A stretch of DNA of 48,932 nt, taken from the NCBI GenBank assembly GCA_009746045.1, contig RPFO01000080.1, positions 2,475,815 through 2,524,746 on the forward strand, in the 5' to 3' direction. Each line of letters starts with the position of its first letter. Positions within the stretch are counted from its first letter, which is position 1. The position numbers and the translations under genes were made by a program. This DNA comes from Mesostigma viride. Taxonomy: Eukaryota; Streptophyta; Mesostigmatophyceae; Mesostigmatales; Mesostigmataceae. Positions 9,860 through 22,031 of this stretch are shown here, piece by piece. The notes beneath the pieces were generated by a model. That model was not told the origin of the DNA. It was given only the letters and a program-made list of their open reading frames with translations, and did no database searches.

Positions 9860-11780
9860 GCGGACCCAGGCAACTACAGGGGGGGTTGCATCCAAAGGCG
9901 CCGCCCTATGGAAGCTCCTCATGCGGCTCATCCTGAACCGACTGCGCACTGCCCTGGACGGACACCATAGTGAAACCCAATTCGGCTTCCATCCCGGCCG
10001 GTCGCAACACAGTACAGGCGCCGGCTCTTTGCTACTACTCGACGCCTCGTCCATGCATGGAGGAAATGCAACGCCTCAGGCCTGGTGAGTCCCCTTTGTG
10101 CAAACCTTGTGCCGTGGTGGTTCGACTCGGTTTTCTGGTCTGCGTTGCACATGGCACATTCTGGCTCTGTTCCGGATTCTCGCGCCCCTCATAGCGGTCA
10201 TACACAAACTGTACGTATGATGAAGGGTCCACCACCTTCGCGCGGAATTCGTTCGGGTCCACGCCATCATGTCCTCACCAAAAGGGAGTGTGGGAAGGCT
10301 GCATGCTCTCGCCAAACCTGTTCATCCTTGTTGTGAACTACGTGATGACCCAAGCGCGCAAGCGTTTTGCTCGCGTGACGCGTCGGGAACCCGATCGAGT
10401 TGCTGGTAGCCAAGCGGCGTTGGCATGGTGGGGCTGACACACAGATCATGCTAGCGGAAATTATATTTACGCGGACAACTGTCACCACCCTCCTCGAGGG
10501 TATACAGAGCACGTGCAGACCTGGCTGGACTGCCTATATATATAGCTAGTGCTGCCAGCGCCGTGAAGACCGCCTCGACCTCGAGGGTCAGACCGCCCCG
10601 TGGTCGGCCCGCACGTGGTCCTCGTATTGGCGGCAGCGTCTGTCACTCGCCCTCACTCGCACCGTGGCTGATGTGTTATTCCGCCGCACCCGGGCCGACT
10701 TTGTCGCGACCCATGCGGTCTAGATTCCTTCCAGGCCTGCATGGTGGGCCGGCAGCGCTGTTGCTGCGTGTAGTTTTGTGATGTATAGTTAGTTGTACCT
10801 TGTGCCGCTGGCGTGATCCTTGGATGTCTGTGTCAGATTACTATTAATTTCTTCAGGGTTATTCTCCCAGTTATCGGTTTTTTCCTTATGTTGCATGCCT
10901 ATCTCACCTCCGTAATCTATCATTCTCAATGAATATATATAGCCATTTAGGCTCGCGTACGTGGTGGGGCTCGAGATCAGCAAGAAGACAGAGGCCCTGG
11001 CGGGCGGTCACAACAGACCGCAATACCTCTTCCTCAATCCTTGATGGCTCCCGTGTCCCTTACCGGCCCAGCTTCAAACTACTCGGCACCCTGCTCCCCA
11101 GCAGCGCGGCTGATGTCGAGCATCGCATCTCCCTCGTTTGGCACGCTCTCCGCCAATCCCTGGCACTTTGGCGCCGGCCAATCAGGCCGGCGGGCATGAG
11201 AAGCAGCCAAGCAGGACCTGTTCAAGGTCCTGGTACTCCCGGTACTCACTTCCGGAGCCGAGATGTGGACCCAGTCACCGACGCCCTCGAGAAGAAGCTG
11301 GACGGCGCTGTCACCAACATGTTGAGATCCATTTTCAGTGCACGTACGTAGGATATGCAGTGCACATTCGTAGAGAAGATATGTATTTGGGCCTGCATGC
11401 CACTTATCACTAGCACTATCAAATCGCCAAAGATCATTACAGGTAGTCGGGCACTTGGCTTGCACCAACCTGAGCTAGACATGTCGCGGGGCCCAACCGC
11501 GGGCAGGGGACCCTACCTGCCTGCAGGCAGGTAGGCACCTACTTATGTGGGACGGGCCCAGCGATCTGACACGCCGGGCTGCACGCACGTTCAAGGAGCA
11601 GCTTGTCGGTACTGAGTAGAGGACATGAGAAGCTCAGGCCTCCACCTGATATGGAAAAAGATGCAGAACAAGGCCATGCATCTGGGCCCAGGTTCTAGAC
11701 CTGGACAACGATCCCCCGCCAGTAGGGAAGAGGCGCGTCACTCATCGCAGGAAGAACGCCCGGCGTGACCGCTAGAACTT
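9860..11780 (+). pseudogene. LINE ORF2 pseudogene (RT core to C-terminus)
   Basis: Nucleotide-level match to 31075-31620 for the reverse transcriptase core (GACCCAGGCAACTACAG, CGGCTCATCCTGAACCG, AAGGG..GTGTGG.A.GGCTGC.TGCT) and to 31625-31870 for the C-terminal part (GCATGCCACTTATCACTAGC; GGGCCCAGCGATCTGAC). It is frame-broken many times. Unlike the copy at 27.5-32 kb it still has the active-site region: codons 10468-10479 read YADN, the YADD box with the last Asp changed. About 10790-10930 is unrelated AT-rich sequence, probably an insertion. The post-RT region with PSFKLLGTLLPSSAADVEHR (11067-11130) and LEKKLDGAVTNML (11290-11325) follows. The ORF2 end is near 11775. Confidence 0.8.
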
Positions 11781-13600
11781 GGCAATACCTGCGGCGTACT
11801 GGCGCGCAGACCGACTTCACGGTTACCGCGCCGGGTTGCGTTATCGCATTCAGTCGGGACGCCGAATTGTAGGCTTCGATCACAGCGGTAATGACTGTAA
11901 ATGCCGCATGCCGTGGGCTGTCTGTGAGACCTGCACCGTTGATCTGTTTGCACCATGACACTAGAACGGTGCACAACTCGCCCATGCATGTTTTGTGAAT
12001 CGGCCTGCAGGGCCAACTGGCCATACCACACAATAAATGTGCCTCACAGAAACGGGAATGATAGCCCCAGCACGGGGTAAAAACGATAGAAGCAGGTTTA
12101 GTGGCAATCCCTACGTATGACACGGTGAGCAGGGAGGCTGCCTGGGATTGTATAGGTACTAAGAGTTCACTGACCACAGCATGCCAAGTTAATATCAAGT
12201 TGCAGTATCAACCTGTACTCGTCGCCACCCAAAAGTCTTCATCCCGAGGCTCTACCAGCCCAAAAGAACTCCCGTACCTACCTACATTCGGCTAGCCCGA
12301 TATTACATAGGCTTGACGACCTTTCTGCAGCAACACGCATGGTCCTCACCGTTTCAAGTTTGTGCTGCTTCTCTCAAACAATGCATTATTACCGTACTGC
12401 ATTATACGCATGACGCATCGACTCTCCTCGAATCACTCGGTCTTGCCATGACAACATGCGCGTCAGTCCGGTTGCACGATAATGTGGCAGCTGCCCCGCG
12501 CCTGAAATGGCTGCAAAATACATTACCATATGATCACGCTCAAGCGACAAGCATGCCCTAAATGCTCCTTTGCCCACGTGATCAGGTAATTATATTGTCA
12601 ATGTGAAATTCGATAGGAGCTAGCAGACAAAAAATTGGATAGAAGCTAAGAAAAACTGGCGGCCAAAACATGCATCTGTTCACCCCGCGCGGCACAAGGT
12701 TTCATATACATTGTCGACCCTTTTGCAACAACAGCGTATCAAATTAGAACAAAAATCGCCACAGAACGAAACGCCCTCGAATTTAGGACTTTTAGGTGAT
12801 TCCACTCCAGACCCTGTGCACTGGCCGGCCAGCACTCCAGTTTTACTTGACCATTTAGTATTTTGCACAACGTAAAATTATCCGATTTCGCGCGCAAAAA
12901 CTTGCAAGATGAATTGACGAGATCGCGATTCGCGTGGCATCGTGCAGAGTAGCAGTGTAGCACGTGCCAAGCTCGTGCCAAGAAGCCTTCTCACGAAACC
13001 AACCAACACGTTCACTACTGTACAGTCTGTACTGTAGCCCAGGACTATCCACTAGCCAGCAGCCAGGTCCTTCGGGAGAGCAAAGAGCAGGACACTGGAC
13101 AGCAGGAGCCAGGAGGTCGGAGGAACACCGAACAGGATAGGGAAAAACATCTCCCTATAGGCCTATACGCTGCTATCCTATGAGGCTATGACCCTACTAT
13201 CATAGAAATGATTAATTACTAGTCTGTCAAGTGTCAAGTCACGACTCGAGTCAAACGGCGTTCGGCACTCAGTCAAGGACTTGCTGGAGGGATTTCCTGT
13301 CAGAAGATCATACGGACGTTAATTTCCCTCGGTATCTGTGCGACCCCCTGGTTTACTTCCGACCAGTTACCCGGAACCTTTTGCTGAGATCTGGGGAAAG
13401 CTCATGCGTGGTACCGACGTTAGCACTAATAACCGCGTCGATAGTCAGTCAGTCTGGCAGTGCCCGCTCGCTGCCTCGGTACGGCCGTGAAGCAGGTTGA
13501 TCACTGCCGAATGCCGACAGCAACCCCGGCAGAAAGGGTTGCTCAACCCTTGCCCGACCGAGATATTCGTGGATCGACACTACATACATCTGTGGCGAGA
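11781..13600. other. Gene-free stretch upstream of the thiol-lyase gene
   Basis: No coding frame, repeat array or mobile element that I can support. The proximal part (13080-13800) should hold the promoter and 5' UTR of the downstream gene. I see no convincing TATA box. Confidence 0.4.
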
Positions 13601-13822
13601 TCCTACAGCGGGAAAAGCCTGTAGTATACGAAAATATCCGGCCGATCCTTAGCGCCTGACGTCGCGGTCAGCGGGCCGTTGGAGCCCATTCCACCCGGCT
13701 GCGCCCGATTGATCGACACACGCCGTTGCTGGAGGCGCCCATTTTCCCCCTTTTCCTCGTATTCGGCAGCCCCAGCGTGCGCGGTGTCTGTGCCTGTTTT
13801 GCGTGAGAGTGATAAAACTGCC

Positions 13823-15010
13823 ATGGCTGCCTCCTTCGCTGCCGCTACGGCTAGGGTACCTGTCTGCGGGCATCATGCTTCGATTAAGGTTGGCTCTGTG
13901 CAGCAACAGTCGGGAAACAGACTCGCGAAGGTTTCCGCCTCTGGCTCGTCTTTCCGTGGAGCCGCTCTGAACGCCCGTGTCGCCATTAAGACTGCAACCT
14001 CCTCTGTGTCTGCAATGGCGACCACGCGTGCCGCTGCTGACGATGCGCCGCTCAACATCGCTCATGATGTGACGCAAATTATTGGTAACACCCCTCTGGT
14101 GTATATTAACAGGCTGAACACTGGGTGCCAGGCGCACCTTGTGGCCAAGTTGGAATCCATGAACCCATGCTGCAGTGTCAAGGATCGAATTGGTCTTAAC
14201 ATGATTAAAACCGCCGAGAAGGCAGGAACCATTGTTCCAGGAAAAACCACGCTTATTGAGCCTACTTCCGGTAACACGGGTATCGGCCTGGCGTTCATTG
14301 CCGCTGCCAGGGGCTACAAGCTCGTGCTCACCATGCCCGCCTCCATGAGTCTAGAGCGGCGTATTCTGCTCCGCGCGTTCGGCGCGGAGCTGGTGCTGAC
14401 GGACCCCGCCAAGGGCATGAAGGGCGCCGTGCAGAAGGCCGAGGAGATTGCCAAGACCGTCGCGGACTCTCACATTCTCCAGCAGTTCGAGAACCCGAGC
14501 AACCCGCAGGTTCATTTCGAGACTACAGGCCCCGAGATCTGGGAGGACACCAACGGTAAGGTCGACATTCTTGTCTCCGGCGTCGGCACCGGTGGGACCG
14601 TGACCGGTTGCGGCCGTTTCCTGAAGAGCAAGAACCCGAAGATCCAAATCATCGGCGTGGAGCCCAAGGAGAGCCCCGTGATCAGCGGCGGCAAGCCCGG
14701 CCCCCACAAGATCCAGGGCATCGGTGCTGGCTTCATCCCGGGCAACCTGGACGTGTCGGTCCTGAACGAGGTCATCCAGGTGTCATCCGACGATTCGATT
14801 GAGATGGCCAAGCAGATGGCGCTCCAGGAGGGTCTCCTGGTCGGCATCTCTTCTGGTGCCGCCATGCACGCGGCCATCGAGGTCGCCCGCCGGCCCGAGA
14901 ACCGCGGGAAGATCATCGTCGTCATCCTGCCCAGCTTTGGCGAGCGTTACCTGTCCTCTGTACTCTTCCAGTCCATTCGTGAACAGGCTGAGGCCATGGT
15001 CGCCCAGTAA
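13823..15010 (+). CDS. Cysteine synthase / O-acetylserine (thiol) lyase, plastid type
   Basis: 395 aa, intronless. It makes cysteine from O-acetylserine and sulfide with pyridoxal phosphate, the last step of sulfate assimilation. Seen: Ser/Ala/Arg-rich acidic-poor N-terminus of about 70 residues (chloroplast transit peptide), IGNTPLV at 87-93, SVKDR with the PLP lysine K120, PTSGNTG at 147-153 (substrate loop), GVGTGGT at 254-260 (phosphate loop), GISSG at 341-345 (serine contacting the PLP ring nitrogen), and SFGERYLSS at 371-379. Length and motifs are those of plant OASTL-A/B. The start at 13823 is chosen for its context (CTGCCATGGCT) and because it gives a normal transit peptide; the frame is open upstream to an ATG at 13679, so a longer N-terminus cannot be excluded. 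A TGTAA word at 15726 may be the poly(A) signal. LINE-derived sequence begins 760 bp downstream. All active-site residues are intact. Confidence 0.96.
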   Translation: MAASFAAATARVPVCGHHASIKVGSVQQQSGNRLAKVSASGSSFRGAALNARVAIKTATSSVSAMATTRAAADDAPLNIAHDVTQIIGNTPLVYINRLNTGCQAHLVAKLESMNPCCSVKDRIGLNMIKTAEKAGTIVPGKTTLIEPTSGNTGIGLAFIAAARGYKLVLTMPASMSLERRILLRAFGAELVLTDPAKGMKGAVQKAEEIAKTVADSHILQQFENPSNPQVHFETTGPEIWEDTNGKVDILVSGVGTGGTVTGCGRFLKSKNPKIQIIGVEPKESPVISGGKPGPHKIQGIGAGFIPGNLDVSVLNEVIQVSSDDSIEMAKQMALQEGLLVGISSGAAMHAAIEVARRPENRGKIIVVILPSFGERYLSSVLFQSIREQAEAMVAQ

Positions 15011-15770
15011 AGGGTTCCTGGAAGGCCGAGTCCCCTGGAGCCAGTCCCTAGACCCAAAGGATAGGGGTTTGAATCGTCCCTGGGAGCCAAGTTCCCCAGA
15101 GGCCAAAGGTTCTTGGAGAGGCCAACTTCATCAAGGCCTGGTTCTGTGTCTCGGTGGAAAGCGGATTTTCTGAAGCTACTTTTGTGCTCTTTGGCTCTCT
15201 TCGGAGGTTTTGGGCCCTGGAACCAGTGCTAAAAGTGGGAGGGTGTCTCCAGACCGCCCGCAAGGGTTCGAGCCATGGTCGGAGGGGAAGTCACCTTTTC
15301 TTCTGATAAGAGCTATTCTCTCTTCCTAGGAGGATAAGTTTTTCTCATTTGCTCAGGCTTTAGTTGATAATAATTCCGGGAAAAGCCTTGAGGCTATCCC
15401 ATGTGTTTGATGGAGATAGCTGATTCCAGGCTTGGCCGGTGTGCCGGTCATGGTTTACAATTAGGTGGTACCAGTTAGACAACCCAAGGCTGGCCATGGC
15501 ATGTCTTGTGTGTATAGCATGCACATTTTTTGTTGTCTTTCTCAGGTCATGGGAATGAGTGAGCTCATTTTCTCTCCTCGCATATACCGTACGTTAGTGA
15601 GACAATGGTCTCTTCTGCCCGCCTTCACCACTTGGAGTACCGGAGCTCCTGTAGTGTGCGAGCTCCCTTGAAAGTTTGGGAGTTCCTTTGGGATCCTAGG
15701 AAGATGGTCTTTTACTCGCCGTCTGTGTAATGAGCCCGGCAGTAAGAAAGCTGCAAATGATGTCTCTGTT
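15011..15770 (+). other. 3' UTR and flank of the thiol-lyase gene
   Basis: No ORF of interest. Loose GGAGCCAAGTTCC / GAGGCCAAAGGTTC phrases occur just after the stop. The segment ends where the (GAATT)n tail of an inverted LINE-derived element begins. Confidence 0.5.
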
Positions 15771-17640
15771 GAATTGAATTGAATTGAATTGTAACATAAC
15801 TCCGTTGGGAGTATATGTAGCACATAGCCCTTGAGAGGGGGCATATGGCCTATCATACATCCTAAGCTACTTCCTGCAAGGGTGGGGATGTAAAGGACCC
15901 TTGCTCTAGGTGCACCAGGGCACGTGCATCCCCATGATCTTCAAGCTATGCCCAGCGAAGGGGGAGCCTGTCATGGGGGGGAAGATCAGCATAGCTATGC
16001 AAAGGCTAAAGCGTGGCTCTCAGCAGAGAGTGACTCCCTGCATGGGCTCAACATAACTAAATAAAGCTAGGCATCATCTGGAGTGTGGCTCATCATAGGC
16101 ACACATGTACATGATTAAATAAAGCGCGTGGCTTAGCTGGGATAGTGCCTCTAGGAGGCGTACATGTACATGGCCACGGTCTATCTATTCTACACTACTA
16201 CTGCTGTATTCCCCTAAGCTGGGGCGTCTGGAGTCGCTGGGGCCGCGGGGGGGGGGGTGTCGCCTGCCAGGGCTTGTGGCCGACGTAGATGGCCGCCCCC
16301 TTCCAGTACACCGGCTGGCCCGCCTTGGTCTGCCGGAGCTGGAGGTAGATCGGCCATAGCTCCCGTCGCCGTTGTTGCTGCGCCAGGGTCAGGTCGTCAT
16401 CAAGGGTGAAGAGAGTCTTCGCGAGCCGCTTGCGGCGTCTGAGAAAAGAAATCTTGTCCGCCGGGGTCTTAAAGGTGAGAAGGAGCGGGGGCGGCCCTGC
16501 CTTACCCCGCGCGCGGGGAAGGCGGTGGGCGGCCAGCTCGATCTCACCAGTAAGGCCCATGCGATCAAGGATTTCTCTCTCAAAAGCACGCGCAAGCTTC
16601 TCGGAATTCTCACCTTCCTCCATCTTGAGATTCTTGACAATGACGTTAAGGCTGCGCTTGGCGAGCTCGGCCTCCTCGCGGAGGTCAAGCGTCTGCCGTT
16701 GGAGCTGGGCTGCGACGGCGGAGGTGGTGGAGGTGGTGTGTTGCTTAAGCATGTCCGCCCAGGTGGTGATGGGAGGAGCATCGCCGACCAGGCCAGCCGG
16801 GGCTGGCTTGGCGGCAATGTCCTTCACCGCCTGGGCGGTGAGGCCTGCGGTGTTCTGCAGAACCTCGATAGCGATGGCGTTATCCTTAAGACGCTGGTCG
16901 ATGTCGCGGAGCTGGGCGGTGATGGAGTCGGTGGAGGCGGAGGGGGGGGGGTGGAGGCGAGGAGGGCGGCGGTGGCGGTGGGGATGGTGGGGAGCTCAGC
17001 AGCCAGCGTGCGCACATTGGCAGCAATGGGCGACACGTGCTGTGAGAAGGCGTCGTGGAGGTGGCGGAGGAAGGTGGATTCGGTAACGGGGCAGGGTTGC
17101 AAAAGGTCGAAGGCCGAGCGCTGAGTGATGGTAAAGAGAGCTGCGAGCTGAAGGCGGGGGCGAGGCCAGCCGGCCATATTGGCCGAGGTAGGGGCGTCAG
17201 CTGGGCGTTCGGAAAACCGGCCGTCAGCTCCGTTGCGGAAAAGGTGGGTTCTGGAATGGAACCATGCTTGCACAGGGCCAGCAGTGAGGCGTGGGACCCG
17301 TAAAACACGAGCTCCAGTAACTTGGAGCAATGAATTTCGAAAAAGGCAAGCCTGTTGATGTCGAAGGTGGCAAAAAGCCGATCAACGTCAATTTCTCGCT
17401 CAGACCAGCCAGGTTCGTCTGAGCGACTGCGCTTGGGATCAGGCGAGGCTGAGGGCGAGGCAGGAAGCCCGGGAGGGTGCTGGGCGACTACCAGTGCGTG
17501 ACTAGTGTCACTGCCGCCTGCCGGACCTGATGGCGAAGCTGCAGCCGGAGCTGCAGACGTATTTTCATTGCCGAGCGCAGCCGTCAGGCTGCGTTGCGTC
17601 GATGGGCGTTTGCTCATCGTATATTGCGTAATAGCGTCGG
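15771..17640 (-). mobile_element. ORF1-only LINE derivative (HAL1-like), H1
   Basis: On the minus strand: ORF1 (17617 to 16198), a 3' UTR of about 430 bp, the stem-loop CTCCCAACGGAG (15800-15811) and a (GAATT)n tail (about 15771-15790). There is no endonuclease or reverse transcriptase between ORF1 and the tail. A 5'-truncated copy of the same 3' UTR, with its own TSD, is at 47987-48178, which shows that this 3' end is mobile. The 5' boundary is not certain, and I find no clear TSD. Confidence 0.75.
16198..17617 (-). pseudogene. LINE ORF1 protein (L1-type RNA-binding), frameshifted
   Basis: Reads MSKRPSTQRSLTAALG from 17617, shifts frame near 17215, then again at a 10-G run near 16945, and is open to 16198. 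The C-terminal half has the L1 ORF1p layout: a short WADMLKQ motif, a helical stretch, then an RRM-like domain (RSLNVIVKNL ... HRLPRARGKAGPPPLLLTF ... LRRRKRLAKTLFTLDDDLT) and a basic C-terminal domain (RRRELWPIYLQLR...VYWKGAAIYV). ORF1p coats LINE RNA and acts as a chaperone. The first half is Pro/Ser-rich without domains. Two indels at homopolymers could be sequencing errors, so the ORF may be less damaged than it looks. Confidence 0.8.
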
Positions 17641-17903
17641 AAAATTATATCAGCATGTGCGTCTTAGAAAGACGAAGCGATTGTGATATTCACGACTAAA
17701 TTCGGTGCTCAAACGTGAAAGTTATGAGCTCCGCCGTCAGCCATGGCTACCTCGTGGCTCGTGGCTCGTGGCTCGTATGGGTATGTCCCTAAGCTCGTCT
17801 GGATTTGTACTAGAACACTACTACAAATTGAGATTTTTCAAACTTTGTTATTTAGGGCCTCTCGTAAGTCCAAAGCATGTAGGTTATTGTCCCAACATGT
17901 TGT

Positions 17904-18780
17904 GACACCGTGACACCGTGACACCGTGACACCGTGACACCGTGACACCGTGACACCATAACGCTAGTATTTTACGATTTTGTATGGTGTCACAAGGTAA
18001 TGTGGCGCCCATGGGGTTGCAACAATGATATTACATTGCCCAGAAGCACTGATTAACATGAGGTGACATTGTGACACCGTGACACGATGGCACCATAACG
18101 CTAGTATTTTACGATTTTGTATGGTGTCACAAGGTAATGTGGCGCCCATGGGGTTGCAACAATGATATTACATTGCCCAGAAGCACTGATTAACATGAGG
18201 TGACATTGTGACACCGTGACACCGTGACACCGTGACACCGTGACACCGTGACACCGTGACACCGTGACACGATGGCACGTACATAACGCTAGTATTTTAC
18301 GATTTTGTATGGTGTCACAAGGTAATGTGGCGCCCATGGGGTTGCAACAATGATATTACATTGCCCAGAAGCACTGATTAACATGAGGTGACATTGTGAC
18401 ACCGTGACACCGTGACACCGTGACACCGTGACACGATGGCACCATAACGCTAGTATTTTACGATTTTGTATGGTGTCACAAGGTAATGTGGCGCCCATGG
18501 GGTTGCAACAATGATATTACATTGCCCAGAAGCACTGATTAACATGAGGTGACATTGTGACACCGTGACACCGTGACACCGTGACACCGTGACACCGTGA
18601 CACCGTGACACGATGGCACCATAACGCTAGTATTTTACGATTTTGTATGGTGTCACAAGGTAATGTGGCGCCCATGGGGTTGCAACAATGATATTACATT
18701 GCCCAGAAGCACTGATTAACATGAGGTGACATTGTGACACCGTGACATCGTGACATTGTGACACCGTGACAGCATGATAG
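17904..18780. repeat. E2 left subterminal array: nested (GTGACACC)n and long repeat
   Basis: Five copies of a unit of about 135 bp (CGCTAGTATTTTACGATTTT ... GATTAACATGAGGTGACATT) separated by variable numbers of the 8-bp motif GTGACACC (from 1 to 7). The long units are almost identical, while the 8-mers between them differ in number, so the two levels expand separately. Each long unit also holds GGTGTCAC, the motif in inverse orientation. Confidence 0.95.
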
Positions 18781-19103
18781 TGACAATATGACACGATAGC
18801 ACTAGCATTTCATGATTTTGTTGTTTAGTGCCACAATTAAAGTATTAACGCAACATTAATGTATTATGCAACCATGTATAAATAAAAGAAAATTTATGAA
18901 TATGATGGATGACCAATAATCCCTATTACATGGCCTAGCAAACTTGCATCTGCCAACTGTGTCTCTCTGCCTCTTTAATATCAAATGCAAGATAAAATAA
19001 TGTATATTAGCTTAAACTTACCTGACAATGATTTGCATACAGCTTTCTTTAATGCAGAATCTGGTGCCAAGCAAATGCCGTATCAAAACCATACATGCCC
19101 AAT

Positions 19104-20097
19104 CTAATATGAACCATAATAATCGTGTTGCCCCGACTCGTCTACATCTTGCGAGTAGGGTGGCCTTTTCCGCGGTGGAGCCTGGGCATGTGCCAGGTTG
19201 TGGGGCCGCCCGGACGTGGGCGTTGTAGGCCCACGTCCCTTGCTCATCAAAATTGCTATGACCCATGAAATGAGAATCCCTGGCTGCATAACCTCCTCCC
19301 TCATCATGATGTTGCCAGTCTTGCTCCCCGGCGGCCTTGGGGATTTGGGGCCTCGGCTTTGTCTTCCTTGGAGATCTCCTTAGAGGGGGGGCTGCGGCAT
19401 AACGGTAAGTGCCGTCATTGTAATGCTGCACGGGCTCAGGGTTCTCAACGTAGGTGGTTTGTTGCAATGTGCCGCGACCTCAAGGCTGATGTGGATCAGC
19501 TGCCGACCCTTCGCCAGGCTGTGGATCGTACATGCCGGCATGGTATACATAAGCATTGGCCGCTTGCCTGCCAGCGGCAGTAGGCTGGGCATGCATTCCT
19601 TGGTCGTACGGCGCGTACACACCGTGCTCGCCGTACGGTTCCCCCTCCCGATCCAGCTGCCTCGGCCCATCCATTGCGACTGCGCGCGCGCGTGGCTCTT
19701 GTTGACGGTGTGCTGGTTGCAGTCCTGTCACTTGGCCATGGGCCGCGCTGAAGCTTTCGCGTTGCCCCAACGCGGCAGGCGGAGCGGGCCGGCGAAGCTC
19801 CGTGCCAACGCCAGTGCTGGAGCTGGGTGCAGCACTTGCTGGGGTGGATGGCATTCTTCGTTGGTTCTCCAAAGCATTGACCCTCTCGGTCAGGGCCTTA
19901 ACCTTGACGTACACGTGCGATTTCTTATTCCCCCGCCCTTCATCACCTACGGGTGTCCCCGCATCAACTGCGCTCTCAGTCTCCTCCCCCGTTGGCCGTG
20001 CTACGCCCGTTCCATCGTCATGCTCCGCACACAACGGTCTGAAAGTGCCAAAAAACAGCCTTATAACTCCTGTACGATGCAAATATTGTCGAAACAT
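19104..20097 (-). pseudogene. Low-complexity Pro/Gln/His/Gly-rich coding remnant in E2
   Basis: Open on the minus strand 20097-19480, with a short coiled-coil-like segment (VKVKALTERVNALENQRRM) followed by a Pro/Ala/Gln/Tyr-rich tail. The same composition continues in a second frame (19467-19210) and a third frame ending DVDESGQHDYYGSY at 19104, so two frameshifts or unrecognised introns break it. No domain is recognised. It may be an accessory protein of E2, like the non-transposase genes of CACTA elements, but this is inference. Confidence 0.45.
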
Positions 20098-20334
20098 GCT
20101 AGATCTTGGTAGGTAGCATGTTCAGGACACCAGTAGAAGGATTGCAACTTTCCGGACTTACCGGACCTCAGCTGACCTATTTTTGGCATTTCTATTTTTA
20201 GCAGTTTTCCAGATTTTAATATAAACAAATACATTCTAATATGCAAATAAAGAGTTCTTGACCTGGCTGTTTGCAAGTAAGTTGATACTCATGACTAATG
20301 ACTGTACACAAGATCTGATGGTCATCCAACCGCA

Positions 20335-20880
20335 TTTGGTAACAAAATGCCACCAAATGCTAGCAAAAATGTGCGTTTTTTGTATTTTTCATCACATTTC
20401 ATTGCAGTTTCCATACAAGCTGTGCTCGGTTGAGGCTGGAAACTTGTAGGCATCTTAAACATCATTATTCTAGACATCCCACAAAAATTCAGGTCCATCA
20501 TAGGGTATTTGATGTCAGTTTGCTCACAAATGTTACCAAAAATGCACGTTTTTCGTATTTTTCATCACATTCCATGGCAGTTTCCATACAAGATGTGCTC
20601 AGTTCAGGCTGGAAACTTGCATGCATCTTTGCCATCATTATTTTAGACATTCCACAAAAATTCAGAACCATCAGAGGGTATTTGATGTCAGTTTGCTCAC
20701 AAATGTTACCAAAAATGCACGTTTTTCGTATTTTTCATCACATTTCAGTGCAGTTTCCGTACAAGATGTGCTCTGTTGAGGCTGGAAACTTGCATGCATC
20801 TTAGCCATCATGATTTTAGACATTCCACAAAAATTCAGGCCCATCATGTTCTATTTGGTAGAGTTATCAATGCCATACCT
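20335..20880. repeat. ~173-bp tandem repeat, 3 copies
   Basis: CAAAAATG(C/T)(A/G)CGTTTTT recurs at 20364, 20537 and 20710, each followed by CATCACATT, CAGTTTCC, GGCTGGAAACTTG and GACAT(C/T)CCACAAAAATTCA. Period 173 bp, inside E2. The stretch 20881-21264 shows no gene; CAAGGAGACAATC at 20938 matches the R1-type terminus. Confidence 0.92.
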
Positions 20881-21264
20881 GCCAGTTTCCATTACAAATT
20901 CTTACCCATGGATGCGAAACTGCCAGTGTGGAATATCAAGGAGACAATCTGGTCAACTCAAATAAGATGACTCACTAAAACATGGAAACCATTCACGAGT
21001 GATGTAAGACAACCCGTCCAGGAGACATACATAAAAGTTCATTGATATAGACACAGCTGACAATATGCACATGTGGCCATGTGGATGCTCACGCAATTTC
21101 TATTATACGGAGGAGCTTGCTGAACATAATATTGGCAGCTGTCGCATGCATGGCTAGAAAGGTCATTTTACACGTGCACCCACAGCATGCCAAGTAATGT
21201 AGTTGCAAATTACTCAACACGCGGCATGGCGCTGATGCGTTTGCGCGCCCTCATCTCGGTATCG

Positions 21265-21442
21265 CTAGCTAGGAGGTAGTGGCACCTCCCTGCACAATCT
21301 CTGCCTGACCTTGTCAGCCTTCATGCACTGTGTCAACATGGACACCCCCACACCCTTGCCCTTGGCATCACAGCCAAGCTTTCGACGGTGGTTGGTGAAG
21401 CTCTTGGTGTCCTCCTTGCGCATGTGGTGCATGTGCAAGTTA
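21265..21442 (-). CDS. Putative terminal exon in E2
   Basis: A minus-strand frame with ordinary composition, NLHMHHMRKEDTKSF ... KADKVRQRLCREVPLPPS, then stop. It starts right after CACTCACTTAG, where the (CACT)n side of the microsatellite could act as pyrimidine tract and TTAG as acceptor. Basic, with several His and Cys; no family recognised. The same frame runs on into the microsatellite as (THSL)n, which I do not regard as protein. Confidence 0.35.
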
Positions 21443-21445
21443 CTA

Positions 21446-21999
21446 AGTGAGTGAGTGAGTGAGTGAGTGAGTGAGTGAGTGAGTGAGTGAGTGAGTGAGT
21501 GAGTGAGTGAGTGAGTGAGTGAGTGAGTGAGTGAGTGAGTGAGTGAGTGAGTGAGTGAGTGAGTGAGTGAGTGAGTGAGTGAGTGAGTGAGTGAGTGAGT
21601 GAGTGAGTGAGTGAGTGAGTGAGTGAGTGAGTGAGTGAGTGAGTGAGTGAGTGAGTGAGTGAGTGAGTGAGTGAGTGAGTGAGTGAGTGAGTGAGTGAGT
21701 GAGTGAGTGAGTGAGTGAGTGAGTGAGTGAGTGAGTGAGTGAGTGAGTGAGTGAGTGAGTGAGTGAGTGAGTGAGTGAGTGAGTGAGTGAGTGAGTGAGT
21801 GAGTGAGTGAGTGAGTGAGTGAGTGAGTGAGTGAGTGAGTGAGTGAGTGAGTGAGTGAGTGAGTGAGTGAGTGAGTGAGTGAGTGAGTGAGTGAGTGAGT
21901 GAGTGAGTGAGTGAGTGAGTGAGTGAGTGAGTGAGTGAGTGAGTGAGTGAGTGAGTGAGTGCGTGAGTGCGTGAGTGCGTGAGTGCGTGAGTGCGTGAG

Positions 22000-22031
<32 letters not shown>

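Noticed and set aside
17904-18780. CRISPR-like or protein-coding reading of the GTGACACC region (SRCHGVTV peptides)
   Set aside because: Tandem 8-mers without unique spacers; the peptides arise because 8 is not a multiple of 3.
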